A stretch of 64,000 bases of DNA from Acridotheres tristis (lineage: Eukaryota; Chordata; Aves; Passeriformes; Sturnidae): NCBI GenBank assembly GCA_037013685.1, contig CM072892.1, forward strand, positions 19,659,501 through 19,723,500, read 5' to 3'. Below, in pieces: positions 22,291-34,249 of this stretch (the first letter of the stretch is position 1; each line of letters begins with the position of its first letter). The notes under the pieces are model-generated. The model was not told where the DNA came from, did no database searches, and saw only the letters and a program-made list of their open reading frames with translations. The translations under genes and the position numbers were made by a program.

Positions 22291-25200
22291 GCATACATGG
22301 ATTTGCATGTGCACTTGCACAGGTGTATATAATATGTATACAGACATGCAGACACACAAAGTTGCAGCTAATTTCCAAACTGTGAGACAAATGCATGGAC
22401 AGAATTACCTCGGTCTCTTAACAAAGAGGGCCACTTTTGATCTCATGTAAATTCACTCAAGTCAGGGGAATTACACTGGAGAGAGGTTTGACCCAGAATG
22501 TCAACAATTTTGAGAAAAGTATAGATTTATTTATTATGCAATTATTCACACAGAGGGACTTGCTCTCTCTTTTAAGAGGATGTGTCATGCAGTTTGATGT
22601 CTGCTGCTTCTTTTTCAGAAACTACTTTTCCAGTTCAGGCAAAGGAAGAACAAGCAGTGTCAGGGACATACCTATTTGATTTGCCTGTGTTTGCAGTAGG
22701 AATATAAAGTTTTCAAGCCAGAAAAATAAGATATTTTGCATGTCCTAGGACAGTGGAAAAGATGGGATTCCTCCAGCCTGGATACAGAAAAGATTGAGAT
22801 GAATTGTGATGCATCTTCCCTGCACCTTTTCCTTTTCTGCTCTTTTGTTGGATCTGCTCCCTCCCTTTTCCTTCCCTTGACAATACTTCCGTTTGTTTGA
22901 CCAGCAGCACATCTTCCCTCTAATGCATATCTAAAGCTCAGTAAAACAGGATCAAGGAGTCCTTTCTGGCACCAAGGCAAACAGTCCAGGCTGACTTGTG
23001 TGCCTTTGATTTAGAACTGCCTCCCCTCAAAACATATTGGTCATATACATGCTCCACAGTGCTTCCCCCAGATTCCCCTTTGAGCTGTATATTATTTCTC
23101 TGAAGTCCCACAACTTAATTATAATTGGTTTGAGCACACCTTCCAATTTAGAGCCAAAGACCAAATAGACACTTACATAGTGGGGATGGTTGGGTAGAAG
23201 AAATGCTTTAGTTTCTTCTTTGGCTCTCATTTATTTAACACTATGCATATACTGATTTTGACTATTTTACATTCCTACAATCTCAAGTAGCTTTCTGGAA
23301 CAGATTAACTAGATGTCCCTTCCTGTGCCCCAGCTGGCAGCACAGCTGTCTCTAGCCAACAGTTACTGCAAACCCTAAACTGGATTTCCTTTGCTCAAAT
23401 ATAGAATTAAATCTGAGGAAAATTACTATCAGTGCCTCTCTTTCTTCTTTCAAACAGAGTTTGTTACCTTGTTTATACACCTAACTCCAAGCTTGCCCCA
23501 CTTAATCCTAGACCTTCAACCAAATTTGCAAATCACCCTCAGCTGTCCTGTGTTTAAAGGAAGGAGGTGGGGAGATTCCTTTAAGCAAAGTCATCTCAGA
23601 ACTGCACTATTTTTGTAGATGTCTGCATTTTTCTTCTAACAATATGGATGCCCAAAACAATCTTATTTGCGGGTCATACTTAATGAAGAAAACTCAGACA
23701 AAAGGCAGCCCCTAGCAGAAATAAACAGACTCTTGCCATGTCGCCCAATGCAGGTAGATATTCAGTGATTCTGGATCTCTCCATGAGCAAATCCTTTCTC
23801 CAGGACCAAAATCCAAACCCCAAAATTCCAAATCAAACTTTTCCTTCATCTCTTGGCAGCCAGTTTCTGAAGGATCAGCCTCAAGATCCCTGTCATCACT
23901 CAGCATATTTATTACCCAACTTACAGATCAGATATTTAGAGGTAAGCATTAGTACCGAAATCTCAAGAAGCTGGCAACAAATATAACTTCAGAGATGACT
24001 AGATCCCCCTGTAAGAACTCTGTGTCTTGGAACATACCATCTCGTTTGCTGTCTTTCAAAGAATGGAGTTATTTAACAGCAAGCAAAATGCAGAATATAT
24101 GCAGGCTTACAGACACATCAACAAGAGACTCACTGTCCTGATACCTCACAGGACTGTTCATGTTCCTCTCGTGCATAGTGCTGAGCAAAGTGCATGCTCT
24201 TTAGACTATGGTGATTTCCAGCATAAAGAGCAGGTATGAGCATTCCCCAGAAATGAAATTATGAAGACAGTAACTGAAATCCTGAGAGTAACATTGCTGA
24301 GTTCCTTATCAGGACTCAAAAAAACAGTATAAGATAGTCTCTAGGGAATTCTAATGCAATATTCACCAAAAAAAATTATGTTAATAAGTATCTTAGAAAT
24401 TACACGTAAATTTACAAACTACTAAATTCATAATTAGTGTAAGTGTTATGAAACTATTTCTTCCCCTTGTAAGCTGAGAAACAAGTGATGATTTACAAAC
24501 TGGACAATCAGTATACCAGCACATGTAGGGATACTTCTGATTGTACCTGCTCATGAGCCAAATAAAGGGCTTTTATCTTTATGTGATAAAAATCTCAAAT
24601 AACAGTAACACTTCATCCTCAAGCTCGGGGACAGTATGGTGCCAATCACAAGATGAGATTAGAGAGAAATTGCTTACAGAAGCATTGTGATGAACATATT
24701 TATTCTACAGTAGTGCCTCTGGAATAAATATCACAGAAATTATTGGTCTACGTTGTCAGTTCCAAACTTCCAACATAGTAGTTACAAAGGTCTTTAAACT
24801 GTCTGGGACACAGATTAATCCAACCACAGTGACACATAACAATCACTGTGGTCACCAATAAGCAAAGAAAAAGAAAACAAGTAAGTTTTAAAAAAAAGTT
24901 ATCATTGCATAGGGACTGGATTGATACAATAGCAACACCTTAAACACACTGTCCATATGGAGTATTTTACCTATGATTCTGGAACATTTCTGTGTACTTG
25001 TCTTCTCAAAGGAAACACAGCTACTTCCCCCACTCTCCAAAAGATGTAGATATTCTCAGTGATCAAATTCATTTAAAAAGCAGCCCATAATTAAGATTTT
25101 TTAAAAGTTAGATTTTGTATTATTAAAGCATAATGGGGTCCCCTAGGTTCCAATTAGGAAACTGATTAAAAAATCTTTGAGCTTAAAACGCTGCAGGTAG

Positions 25201-25919
25201 GGAGTTCTGCTCTCAGCTGCCTTAAATTAGCATATTGATGGCACCACAGCCCTAGCTGGAAGGAAAGGCAGAGACACTGCAGACATTTTGCCAGGCCAAC
25301 ACACAGGCTTTGTGAGTATTCTTGCCTCAGTCCAGGCCTGACCAGCAACAAAAAAGTTACAGTAAGAGAAATGTCATGGGAAAAGTATTTGCTGGTAGTG
25401 GTACTTCAGGGAAAAGGTATTGTGATTGGAGCAACATGAAAAAGAACAAATTCTTAACCAAAACAAAACCTATGAGGTTTCTGGCTTGGATTTGGAAGGA
25501 CATTAATCTATGACCTTGATCCATAACAGAGCTATGGCTTCAGTTTCAGCATACGGCAAAGTTTTGGCACAAACTCAGAAATCTGCTTTAGAAAGGCCCT
25601 TGAAATCTGGGTTAACTTTCTTCTTCTTGAAAATTTGAGACAACTAGACACACGTTTCAAACTGAAACCCACAAAAAGTGGGTTTAGTAGGATATTTAAT
25701 TTTTTGGTCAGAGCTCTTAAATATTAAGCTGATGCTGGCAGAGCACTTAAATCTAGTTTCATCCTAGAAGTCAGTTCCCAGACCACTCAGGCACATACTG
25801 AACCCTACAAACCTTTGTGAGCACTGTGGACCCCACCAATGGGAGCAGTGTGAATTTCCTACCACAGGTGCCTGGCCTGCTGCTCTACCTGTCCCTTCCT
25901 GATCTAACCAAGTATCCTT
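22291..25919. other. Non-coding spacer, no gene recognised
   Basis: Overlapping short frames around 22.67-22.98 kb (minus, 102 and 65 codons) and 23.71-23.99 kb (both strands) show no domain. A 10-bp-arm inverted repeat at 24823-24852 is listed separately. No mobile element was recognised. Confidence 0.5.
24823..24852. repeat. Inverted repeat, 10-bp arms with opposed RUNX-type cores
   Basis: Arms 24823-24832 and 24843-24852 are exact reverse complements separated by 10 bases. The left arm begins ACCACA and the right arm ends TGTGGT, the two orientations of the RUNX core motif. The repeat is directly visible. Any RUNX binding is a guess from a 6-base motif that occurs often by chance. Confidence 0.8.
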
Positions 25920-26025
25920 CAATCAGAAGATAAGGAGAAACTTGCAAGACACTGTAGTAGAAGCTATTAAGTGACTTGCTTAAATAAGGTGCTCAAGAGA
26001 CACAGTACAAAGTTCAGCCTTGGTG
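25920..26025 (-). mobile_element. Weak candidate MIR-type SINE relic
   Basis: The strings 'agataaggagaaact' (25928-25942) and 'attaagtgacttgcttaaataaggt' (25966-25990) recall the minus-strand MIR blocks GATGAGGAAACTGAGG and GTTAAGTGACTTGCCCAAGGTCACAC in the right order. The spacing is irregular and the remainder is unrecognisable, so this is the least certain of the SINE calls apart from strings rejected outright. Confidence 0.28.
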
Positions 26026-27381
26026 AAATAACACAACGGAAAGCACAAGGACAGAAGGTCTGACAGTCTGTCAGAAGAGCACAGAACTAATAAACTGGTG
26101 AAACTTACCCAAGCTTGCACACTGATGACTATTACATGAGAAGAGGATAAATGTGACTCATGATTTGGTGGAAATGGGGTATTTTCATGTTAAGAACATC
26201 GTTTGTGCTTCAGGCAGTTTATTTGGCAGGAGACACTGGAGAGTTTGCACATCATTAAGGATTACTCTGGTGGATAAGGTTTAAGCAATTACAAAATTGT
26301 GCCAAGATTTCTAATGATTGAGGTGAGGGAAAAATAATTGAGAATATGGGTTTTTTAGTACATTGCTTCATTGCTAATAAAAGAAAATAATAGCTCTGAA
26401 GGACCACCTTGGCATTTTCTTTATCTTGGATAATGCTGCAGTCTTTAGGCTCATGAACACTGTACACTGCAGAAACACATACCCAAAAGCAGAGGGAATC
26501 TACCTTGGTTCTGGTTCAAGGACTTCCTCTTCTCTGTAGCTTCTCAGGTTACAATAGCTCGCTTTCACCTGTACAGTTTTCTTGCAAAGAAGATTTTTCA
26601 CGTTTTGAAATGGCTCTTCTCCCAAAAAGGATGTGTGAAGTAAAGGAATAAAAATGCAAAGCCAAGATAGGCAAGGTTATAGCTCCCATAGCACCTGTAA
26701 CTCAGATGTCTCCAGCACATAAAGTACTTTGTAATATTGAATTTGCTGCTAAGCTTAGGCCTTAACTGCACTGTATGTATAGTACATTCTAGTAGGTTTG
26801 ACTAGTCACCTTGTAGCTTGTTAAATACTATGGGTCAGCTTTACATCTGTTTCCTTTCTGTTAGTCTCTTGACTCTATTCTCATCTCCATCACAACTTCT
26901 GTCATAGGTCCTAGACTAGATCCCCCTTTAATTCCTCTCCTGGAGAACTAACCAAAATCCACAGCTAAGGCAGTACTTCTCATCTGCTGCTTCTTTTGAG
27001 AGATGTTTCCATTTCCTAGAGTAGGATATGCCTGTTGTGAAACATTTTGCTAAGTTTGTGTAACTACAAAATACTACACTGCACGTGTGGGCTGAAACAA
27101 AGTCATTTTTTAGTGAATGCTGCTTATGAATCCTAAGGCTTGTAGATGCATATTTAAAACTATTCAGAGACCACCTAAGAGTTCTGCACATGAACATTTC
27201 CTTTGGAAATACCACCTAAAATTGTCAAGTGATGCCAACAGCTTTATTCCAAACACTAAAAGTCTCTGTGTATATGATCTGCCCTTCATGCATGGAAGGG
27301 AATGAGTGCATGAGTTCTTTCACATCCTGTCATGCAAGGGCACCCAGAGACCTCATGTCTTGTACCTTTGAATATAAGATT

Positions 27382-27397
27382 AAAAAAAAAAAAAAAA
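27382..27397. repeat. Poly-A run, 16 A
   Basis: Sixteen consecutive A residues. Upstream sequence does not look like a retrocopied transcript and no target-site duplication was noticed, so it is treated as a plain homopolymer. Confidence 0.9.
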
Positions 27398-28228
27398 GAC
27401 ATAGTGTTGCCTGCTATGCTGCAGACACAAGAGACCCTTCACATTGCACTGAATATTAAGGAAAAGCCCATTTGAGGAAAAGCAATTCTTTGTGAAAATA
27501 CTTTGTGAAGTGTTGCTAACTTCAATAAATTGGATGAATGCTCTGAAGAAGATACACAGAAACGAAACAGTCATCCTGGTCAGCCAAAAGGTTAGTCTAA
27601 CTTAGTATTATGTCCCTGGGCATCCTGTAAATGCAAAGGAAAACGTATAAAACCAGACAAGCACAGAATCATACTTTTCTAAATACTCCCTCATGATTCA
27701 GATATTTGTAGCTTTGAAACTGTGCCTTTAACATATGCAATCCATCCCTCAAGAGGGACTCAGGTCATGAAAGGAGAATGAAAAGAAAGCTAAGAGTGAA
27801 TGCACATATTGCCACAGCAACAGCAGCTGAACTCTTGAATCTATGCACAGGGGCGTTTCTGTTTTGAGGCAGGAGGAGAGGACATGCTCTGATGCTAACA
27901 TTGGCTAGGTAGGCCAACAGCAGCTCTTGACTATTTCCTTTAAACTTATGAACTCACCTAAACTCATAAACTTTTTCTTTTATAGATCAACCACTAAAGT
28001 GAGGCAGCAAATAGTTTTCTCAAATGCACCTACAGATTATTATTTTGAATAAAATGCATTCATGTCTTAAGTGTAGTTTTGTAGACTAAGATTCTGCTGA
28101 CTTCTTAGAATAGCAACTGCCACTGAAATTGGTTAGAAAAACAAGAAGGAAATTATTTCAGAAAACTGAATTACAATAGTTTTGCATTTATGATGTAAAT
28201 CAAGTAGGCATCATAAAAATTTTAGTGA

Positions 28229-28245
28229 ATATATATATATATATA
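28229..28245. repeat. (AT)n microsatellite, about 8 units
   Basis: An uninterrupted AT alternation of 17 bases in otherwise mixed AT-rich sequence. Short, but probably length-polymorphic. Confidence 0.9.
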
Positions 28246-29879
28246 ATTGGGAAATGGAAAAACAAAATGGTGACTTGACAGTGTGCTGTCAGTTCTTTTA
28301 AGGTTCATAAATTACAAGAATTCAGGCACAGTAACAGTTTCCTTTAAGCTAATTATACGGAAAGCCAAGGAATACCCACAGTTATGCAGTTAAATAAGGA
28401 TGTAGAACAATGCCTTTTTATTTTAGCAGTGTTGTGCAAGATCCAGAAGAGAAAACACAGGTTAATTGTGAAGAACCAGAAGAAGAAATCAGAGTTTATT
28501 CAATCAGCTCTTCACAGTTGCTTAAAAATAGTTCTGCAAAACAATCCTGAGAACGAGTAGCTGATATTTTTCTATGTTGCATCCCTCAAATTTTTATTTC
28601 ATTTATCATAAATAGATTGTAATATCTGGAATGCAACATAGCACATCTAGTGGCAGCTGGGTTATCAAAGAATTAGGACTCCAGTTAGTGATATTTATGG
28701 ACACTGGAACAAGTGCTTTGCAAAAATCTTGTCTACTTTAACTCTGCTTTTATAGCAGTAAATAATGCTACCACCGTGGGATATTATTGCTAATTTACCA
28801 TCCTAAAGCTGACAGTGCTTCTAAAATCACTTGAGAAGGCACACAAAAATCCACAATCCTGTAGCACTGTGCCAAGACACTGACTCAAAGGGAGAATGTC
28901 CCACATCCTGCGACACTTCTTTAATCCACCAGACACCTTACAGGCAGGCCTGCAAAACTAAAAGGGAGCAAAATCAGTATAATGTCCTCCTGATGTTCTA
29001 TTCAAGGTAAAATGTTGGAAATTACTGGAATCTGAAGAACTCTATTAACAGAGAGAATTTTCTTGGGCTGATTTCTAAAGAGCCTTACTGTATGTCCTGT
29101 GGGGACCTGTGAAATGCACCAAGAAGAGCTCCAGAAAAGGCAATCACTCCACCTGAAAGAGAAAGCAGGGGAGGAACATGCAAGAATTGTGAACTGGGGC
29201 TACTAAAGCCCTTTCTTGGAGATGTATGTGTATTGATTTAATATTGCAGTTTATTTCCATTGTATAAGTACTGTTTATCTTGCAAGACTACCCTGGAGAG
29301 GAGCAAACAACTCTGACTGCAGGCCTGTATTTTAACCAAGTTTCTTAAGACTAAGTCCAGAGAAGCAGAGTCAGACTATTAATGGGACTCAGCTAGAAAG
29401 CTCTGGTGTCCTTGTCTCAGTGCAGACATGCCCCTACACCTGGAAATACAGAAAGAGAAGCCAGAGAACGAAAATCTCATTGTTCTATTTGTTTCTTCCT
29501 CACAACCTGTCTTTTAACACATCCATTATATACTATGTCATACACTGCTATCTCAAAAACTATAAATTCTTAACACTGCGGAGTAGGAACTACATTTTGG
29601 TTCTGTGTTTGCACCTAATGCAATGGAGTAATTAGTACTTTACACTCCAAAACAGTCTATTTGTTCCTCAGGCCGCTGCTTCAAGCTGCTCTAACTTCGT
29701 TTTTGCCAGCCAGTTCTGTTGAGATCTGTAATCTGCTTAATATGCATGTTTGCTCTGAGCCAAATCACCTGATACCAGAAGAATCTCATCCCTGCCCAGA
29801 TGCAATGAATTGTCTGTTACTGTCAAGTTATTCAAAATTTTGCAATGGCAGCACCACTGCAAGCAGTTTGTTTTATTAG

Positions 29880-30217
29880 TTCCCAATTTATATTAATTCC
29901 ATATGCTGCTGTGTATTAATATCTCTCGTCTCTCTTTTATTTTTAGAAATAAAAAATATGATTTATCAGCAGCCTCTTTATACTGCCAGTATATAATTGC
30001 ACGTGGGCTAATTGTTAAAGTTCTGAGGGAGCTACACTAAGGGATCAATCCTTTTATTGCTGCAGTAATGAGCTTTTAATGGCTGGCTGGATAGACCTTC
30101 CAGCCTTCTCAGGGAGGCAAGCTTTAGCCATACCCTTTCTTTCAGCCCATTAATCATTGGTCTTTCATAGCTGTATATCAAGGCAAACAGAACTGCACTG
30201 TTGAAAACAGGAAGCAA
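29880..30217. promoter_or_regulatory. Candidate conserved non-coding element (unproven)
   Basis: The stretch is rich in TAAT/ATTA cores in varied, non-repetitive context (around 29893, 29916, 30010, 30067, 30077 and 30149). It also has E-box-like and GC-containing interruptions such as 'gcagtaatgagcttttaatggctggc'. It has no repeat signature and no credible frame (a 61-codon minus-strand frame only). This texture resembles known vertebrate developmental enhancers. The call is an impression without any alignment. Confidence 0.25.
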
Positions 30218-31328
30218 AAACTAAGACTCATTGCATCTCATTATCTCCACTAGTACATACATATAATAGCACTGCAGATAATTTCCTTATATTGTTTGAA
30301 AAGAAGCCCTGGATGGCTCATGGCCATGGTCAAGATACATCAGGCTTGTCATCTTTACATTAGTATTTCACATCCTGACCTGTGTAATAGTGACCAGTAG
30401 TCATTAACAAGTGATGACATGTTTAAAACTTCACAATCTGGGGAAGCTGCCTCACATCACTGACAGCTGTAACTCTCATAGCTGGTCACTGGAGAGCAAT
30501 AGCAATAGTTTACAAAAAGCAGAAAAGGCCTTGGCTGTGTGTAAGCCCTGCTCAGGGCTAACATATAAACATCATAACAAAAACATCTTTCTATTATCAG
30601 CATTACGTTCAGCATAAATCCAAAACACAATCCCACACCAGTCACTGTGAAGAAAATTTACTTCAGTCAAAACTATTACTATACCTTGTCTCAGCTCCTA
30701 ACAGCAGGACAGTGGAAGAGACACACATACTTCCAGGTGATAGATTTATGGATCCAGTAAAATGGAAAGTGATCAAGCAAGCCACGTTTCTGCAGCCTCT
30801 GAGTAAGGCAGTGGACATGCACTATTGACAAACCAACAGCTCTGCTGCACAGTTGTAGGCTGTGTACCAAGGAAAGTGTTCCATATAGTCCAGACAGGAT
30901 GTTAACACCATTTGTATGAGCCTGCTCCCTCACTTCTCCATTGACTATGAGGTGAGGATTCTGTGATTCAGATCCTGTTTGGCCAACATATGTTTTATCC
31001 ATTTGAAGGAACCACACACTATCTTGCATGCAGTAGCAGCACTGGATTGATGGGAGGTCACACACAGTTCTTTTATGTTCTGTCATAAAAAACCACAGGC
31101 CAGGCTAAATTACACTAGGCTTACTGCACACAGAATAAATTATACCAACACATTCTGTGTCACATACAATTTCTATCAAAGTGCAAAGATTTGGAAGACA
31201 GTAACTGATGACTATAGTGTCTGAGGACCTGGTGTTGAGGGAAGGAAACAGCAATATGGCTGTTTGACGAGCAGAAGTAACATCTAATGTCCTTGCAGCT
31301 ACTTCATCATCTAACACACAACACGTAA
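30218..31328. other. Non-coding spacer; longest repeat-free frame on the minus strand
   Basis: The minus-strand frame at 30691-31086 (131 codons) is the longest minus-strand frame in the window. It has several cysteines and histidines but no recognisable zinc-finger spacing or other domain, and no neighbouring exon-like structure. It is probably fortuitous. Nothing else was recognised. Confidence 0.45.
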
Positions 31329-31652
31329 CATAGAATGGTTTGGAATGGAAGGGGCCTTAGAGATCATCTGATTCCAGCCCTCCTGCCATAAGCAAAGACA
31401 CCTTTCACTAGGCAGTTTGCTGAAAGATCCAACCAATCTGGCCTTAAACACTTCCAGGGATGAGGCATCCCCAACTTCTCTGGGCAACCTGTGCCAGTAC
31501 TTCACCACACTCACAGTGAAGAATTTCTCCCAAATATCTAGTGTAAACCTACTCTGTTTCAGTTTCAAGTCATTCAACCTTGTCTTATACTACATGTCCT
31601 TGTAAAGATTCCCTCTCCACCTTTCTTGTAAGCTCCCTTTAGGTACTGAAAT
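31329..31652 (-). mobile_element. CR1 non-LTR retrotransposon fragment, about 320 bp
   Basis: A clear minus-strand CR1 3' region. One eroded tail unit ('catagaatgg') leads into 'ggaaggggccttagagatcatctga', then the 3' UTR, then the antisense of the ORF2 C-terminus (about 31407-31577). Upstream element sequence ends near 'ctccctttaggtactgaaa' at about 31652. It is better preserved at protein level than the copy at 3 kb. As the 5' end is missing, it could never have been mobile in this form. Confidence 0.92.
31407..31577 (-). pseudogene. Remnant of CR1 ORF2 C-terminus
   Basis: Translating the minus strand from 31577 gives a segment with RFTLDIWEKFFTVSVVKYW followed by HRLPREVGDASSLEVFKARL. This is the conserved C-terminal signature of CR1 ORF2 (R-LDI-K-FFT--VV-HWNRLP-EVV--PSLEVFK-RL). 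Differences such as IWEK for IRK and KYWH for KHWN fit neutral decay. The methionine at 31577 is incidental: ORF2 is normally around a thousand codons, and only its last 50 or so are kept. No function is expected. Confidence 0.85.
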
Positions 31653-31885
31653 ACCTTCTCATCAGCTGACAAGTAGCTATCCTTCAAAGAAGAGGACACA
31701 AAAAAGATATTTACAGCTTACTTCTCTTCTTTGAATGTAAAGACTATTCCAAATACTGCTGAGTAGGAAAGAATCTGGAAAAAAAACAGTGATTACAAAA
31801 ATCAAATGGTTCCTCATTAGAAAAGTTACGTTTAGAGAAGCTAAAACTGCAGTTAAATTTCCTGTCTTATGTGCTGTCTTTGTTT
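31653..31885. other. Spacer, nothing recognised
   Basis: A short AT-rich interval between the CR1 copy and the C-depleted tract. No element or frame of note. Confidence 0.5.
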
Positions 31886-32010
31886 GAAAAAGGATGGTTT
31901 TTAAGGGGTTTAATGGAAAGGGGAAAAATTAAAAAAGGGGAAAAAAATAATAATTCAAAAAAAGATTTTTTTGGGGGGGGGGGGGGGGGGGGGGGGTTTT
32001 GAGTTTGGGG
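31886..32010. repeat. C-depleted G/A/T stretch containing a 24-base G run
   Basis: Over about 125 bases the plus strand has almost no C (one is visible, near 31956). It alternates A runs with G runs of four, and then holds a T7 followed by 24 consecutive G (31973-31996) and a further G5. Four short GGGG blocks precede the long run, so the strand is strongly G-quadruplex-capable. The proline-rich frame on the minus strand (31867-32091) is only the translation of this tract. A G24 tract is also a common site of sequencing or assembly error, so its length should not be trusted. Confidence 0.9.
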
Positions 32011-33645
32011 GATGTGCTCAAATTGACTTCTTGGTGCTACCTCTGCACATTTGCTCTTGCCTCTGACACATCCATCCATGCTCCTCCCCACTCCATAAAT
32101 TCTAAACAGTTACGAAACAACCAAGTAACTAGCACAGGAGAAGGCAGAGGGCACTTGTGAAAACCTTTTTGAGTATTTCATCCTGTATATCTCTCATGGC
32201 CCATGCAGCCTTACACAGATATTCTCATCCCAGTCCCTGGCACTTTTCCTCAGACATAGAAGGATGCAAGGAAATCTTCTTGAAGCCACTCCAGAAAGAT
32301 AAAGGCAAGGCATTTTCAGGACAGTGAAGGCACCGCAGTCCAGTATGCTGACTTCAGTGTCTCTGTTTCAGATACAAAAGTACAAAAGCAACTCTTTCCA
32401 TCCTAAGATACTGGACCTTCATTATCTACCTCTTCATGAAACAAAGACAGCAAAAGACAGTTATGAAATGACGCATTTACTTCTAGTTTGTTAATCCAGA
32501 GTTTACATTTCTTTGGTAATGGACAAAATATTTTCCTTTAGTTTTGATATGTGAAGAAAAGGACATGATAGAGACTGAAAAGTAGAAAAATGCAGCATTT
32601 AATTTTGTTTTAATTCACTGACCTGAGCAGCACTTCTGCCAGCGTTACTGGTTTGAACACCAGATCCTGCTTTAGTGGTAGTATACTCTTTACCTATTGC
32701 ATCCATCTGCTGCCTTTCCTGACAAATGGCCCCAGTGCCTGAATCAGACTCTGGACTCACTGCTTTTGTAATCAAGTGTCAATCTATCCAGACAATACAT
32801 GGCCTGTGTGCCTGTGCATGGTTAGTCTGGGATGTCTGGAGCACATGGATGGATACACAGATGAGAGCTTCTACACATATACTGTTTTTCCCAGTGGAAA
32901 TATTGACAAAACTGAGGACATGGAATCTGAAAAATGTATCTTCGACTTTTACACAGATTATATGTCTGGGCTCTTATGCTTTCCCTTGCACTTCTGGAAG
33001 ACACTCTCATGATCACCTCAACACTGAACCAGCTCCTGGGTTTTTTAAAAAGACACCCAGAAATTCAGGGGCTGTTCTGAGGAGGACAGAGGGTTGAATT
33101 CACAGCAGTTTTTCTTATTATTCAGTCAAAAAAGATAAAACCAACAATATTTATTTTAAGAAAAACACAAGACTTTGGCACTGTGGGAGACAAGATTAGC
33201 AAACAATTTTTTTAATCTAATTTTCTCCCTTATCATTCAAATTAGAACTGGAAAAATGATTTTTTTTTCTTTTTGTACTCTGAAGGATAAGTAGTAGGAA
33301 CAATCTTTTTGCGAGGACAAATCAATTGGATATTTTATGATAAATACTGAGATAAACATCTGAAAGATTACTTCATTAAAAATTTTTTCTGTTCTTATTT
33401 ACATGCTTTCTTAACCTGCATGGAGTTTATCTCTTGATTTCCCATCTTCTATCATGGGATAAGCATAGAATCCATCACACTCCACCACCCTGAGTAATGG
33501 GACAAACTGACAGTAAGCCACTGCTAATGAACCACACAGTTAGAAATGAACACAAAGTTAACTGAATCAGAATTATCCATGACCCAATTCTGTAGCATAT
33601 TCTACCTTTCTCATTTGCTCCAGTGCAAAAGGCACAGAAAATGAG
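32011..33645. other. Non-coding spacer, no gene recognised
   Basis: A 123-codon plus-strand frame (32726-33097) overlaps a 78-codon frame in another phase and a minus-strand frame. None has a domain or any clear sign of coding use. No repeat was recognised. Confidence 0.5.
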
Positions 33646-33872
33646 AATTACACCAGATGGGAACTGATGTAAAATATTTTGCATTATTATTGCTAGCAAG
33701 AGCACAACAAAGAATGGTGCTCCTACTTTTAATTTGTTGGCATTTTCTGACCGGTTTGTCTGAAGCTAAACAACTCAAAGAATGGCAGCATCCAATCAAA
33801 GCCCTGTCATCTAGAGAGCAATCTGTCTTTGGCTGTCAGCCATATAAATGCATGGCTGGAACGTCTATTTAG
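33646..33872. promoter_or_regulatory. Candidate conserved non-coding element (unproven)
   Basis: A compositionally mixed block with CAAT/ATCAAAG-like and TAAT-like motifs ('ttttaatttgttggc', 'ccaatcaaagccctgtcat') and no simple-repeat or transposon signature. The overlapping 71-codon frame is not recognisable. The impression of conservation comes from motif texture alone. Confidence 0.18.
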
Positions 33873-34249
33873 TGAGTCAGACATGGACCATTAAGAAGCC
33901 AGAGCCTGAAATGGGAAGAAGAGCAATGTAAGCCCCTGCCAGCCCTGAGCTATGGAGAGCAGAGCCAGTCTAAAGGCAATGAAATACATTACCTAGTGGA
34001 AGCTGAGGGTTGAATAAACAAGTCCTGCTCCACCAGACTTTGCTTCTTAAGCCTGATACTCATTGTGTAGTAAATTGGAAGTCATCAGGATTAACAAGCT
34101 TTCTGGGTCAGACAATGGAATAGCTGGACACCAAGTGTAAAATGCTGCAATTTAGAAAGCAACACCTAAGCCCTTATCTGACCTAGTAAATTAAGGAGTC
34201 ATACTTGCTTTCAGAACATTCACTACGCATCACTTTAGGACAACCATGC

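Larger units (their letters stand above)
26026..29879. other. Non-coding spacer with small simple repeats
   Basis: Open frames do not exceed 95 codons and none is recognisable. It contains a 16-base A run (27382-27397) and a short AT dinucleotide run (28229-28245). No retrotransposon or RNA gene was recognised. Confidence 0.5.

Noticed and set aside
30691..31086. 131-codon minus-strand frame with several Cys and His residues
   Set aside because: The Cys/His spacing does not fit a zinc finger, no family was recognised and no supporting exon structure is visible. A frame of this length is plausible by chance in 64 kb read on six frames.
31867..32091. Proline-rich minus-strand frame
   Set aside because: It is the translation of the G24 tract, so it is not evidence of a protein.
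32726..33097. 123-codon plus-strand frame
   Set aside because: Overlaps other frames in different phases, with no recognisable domain.
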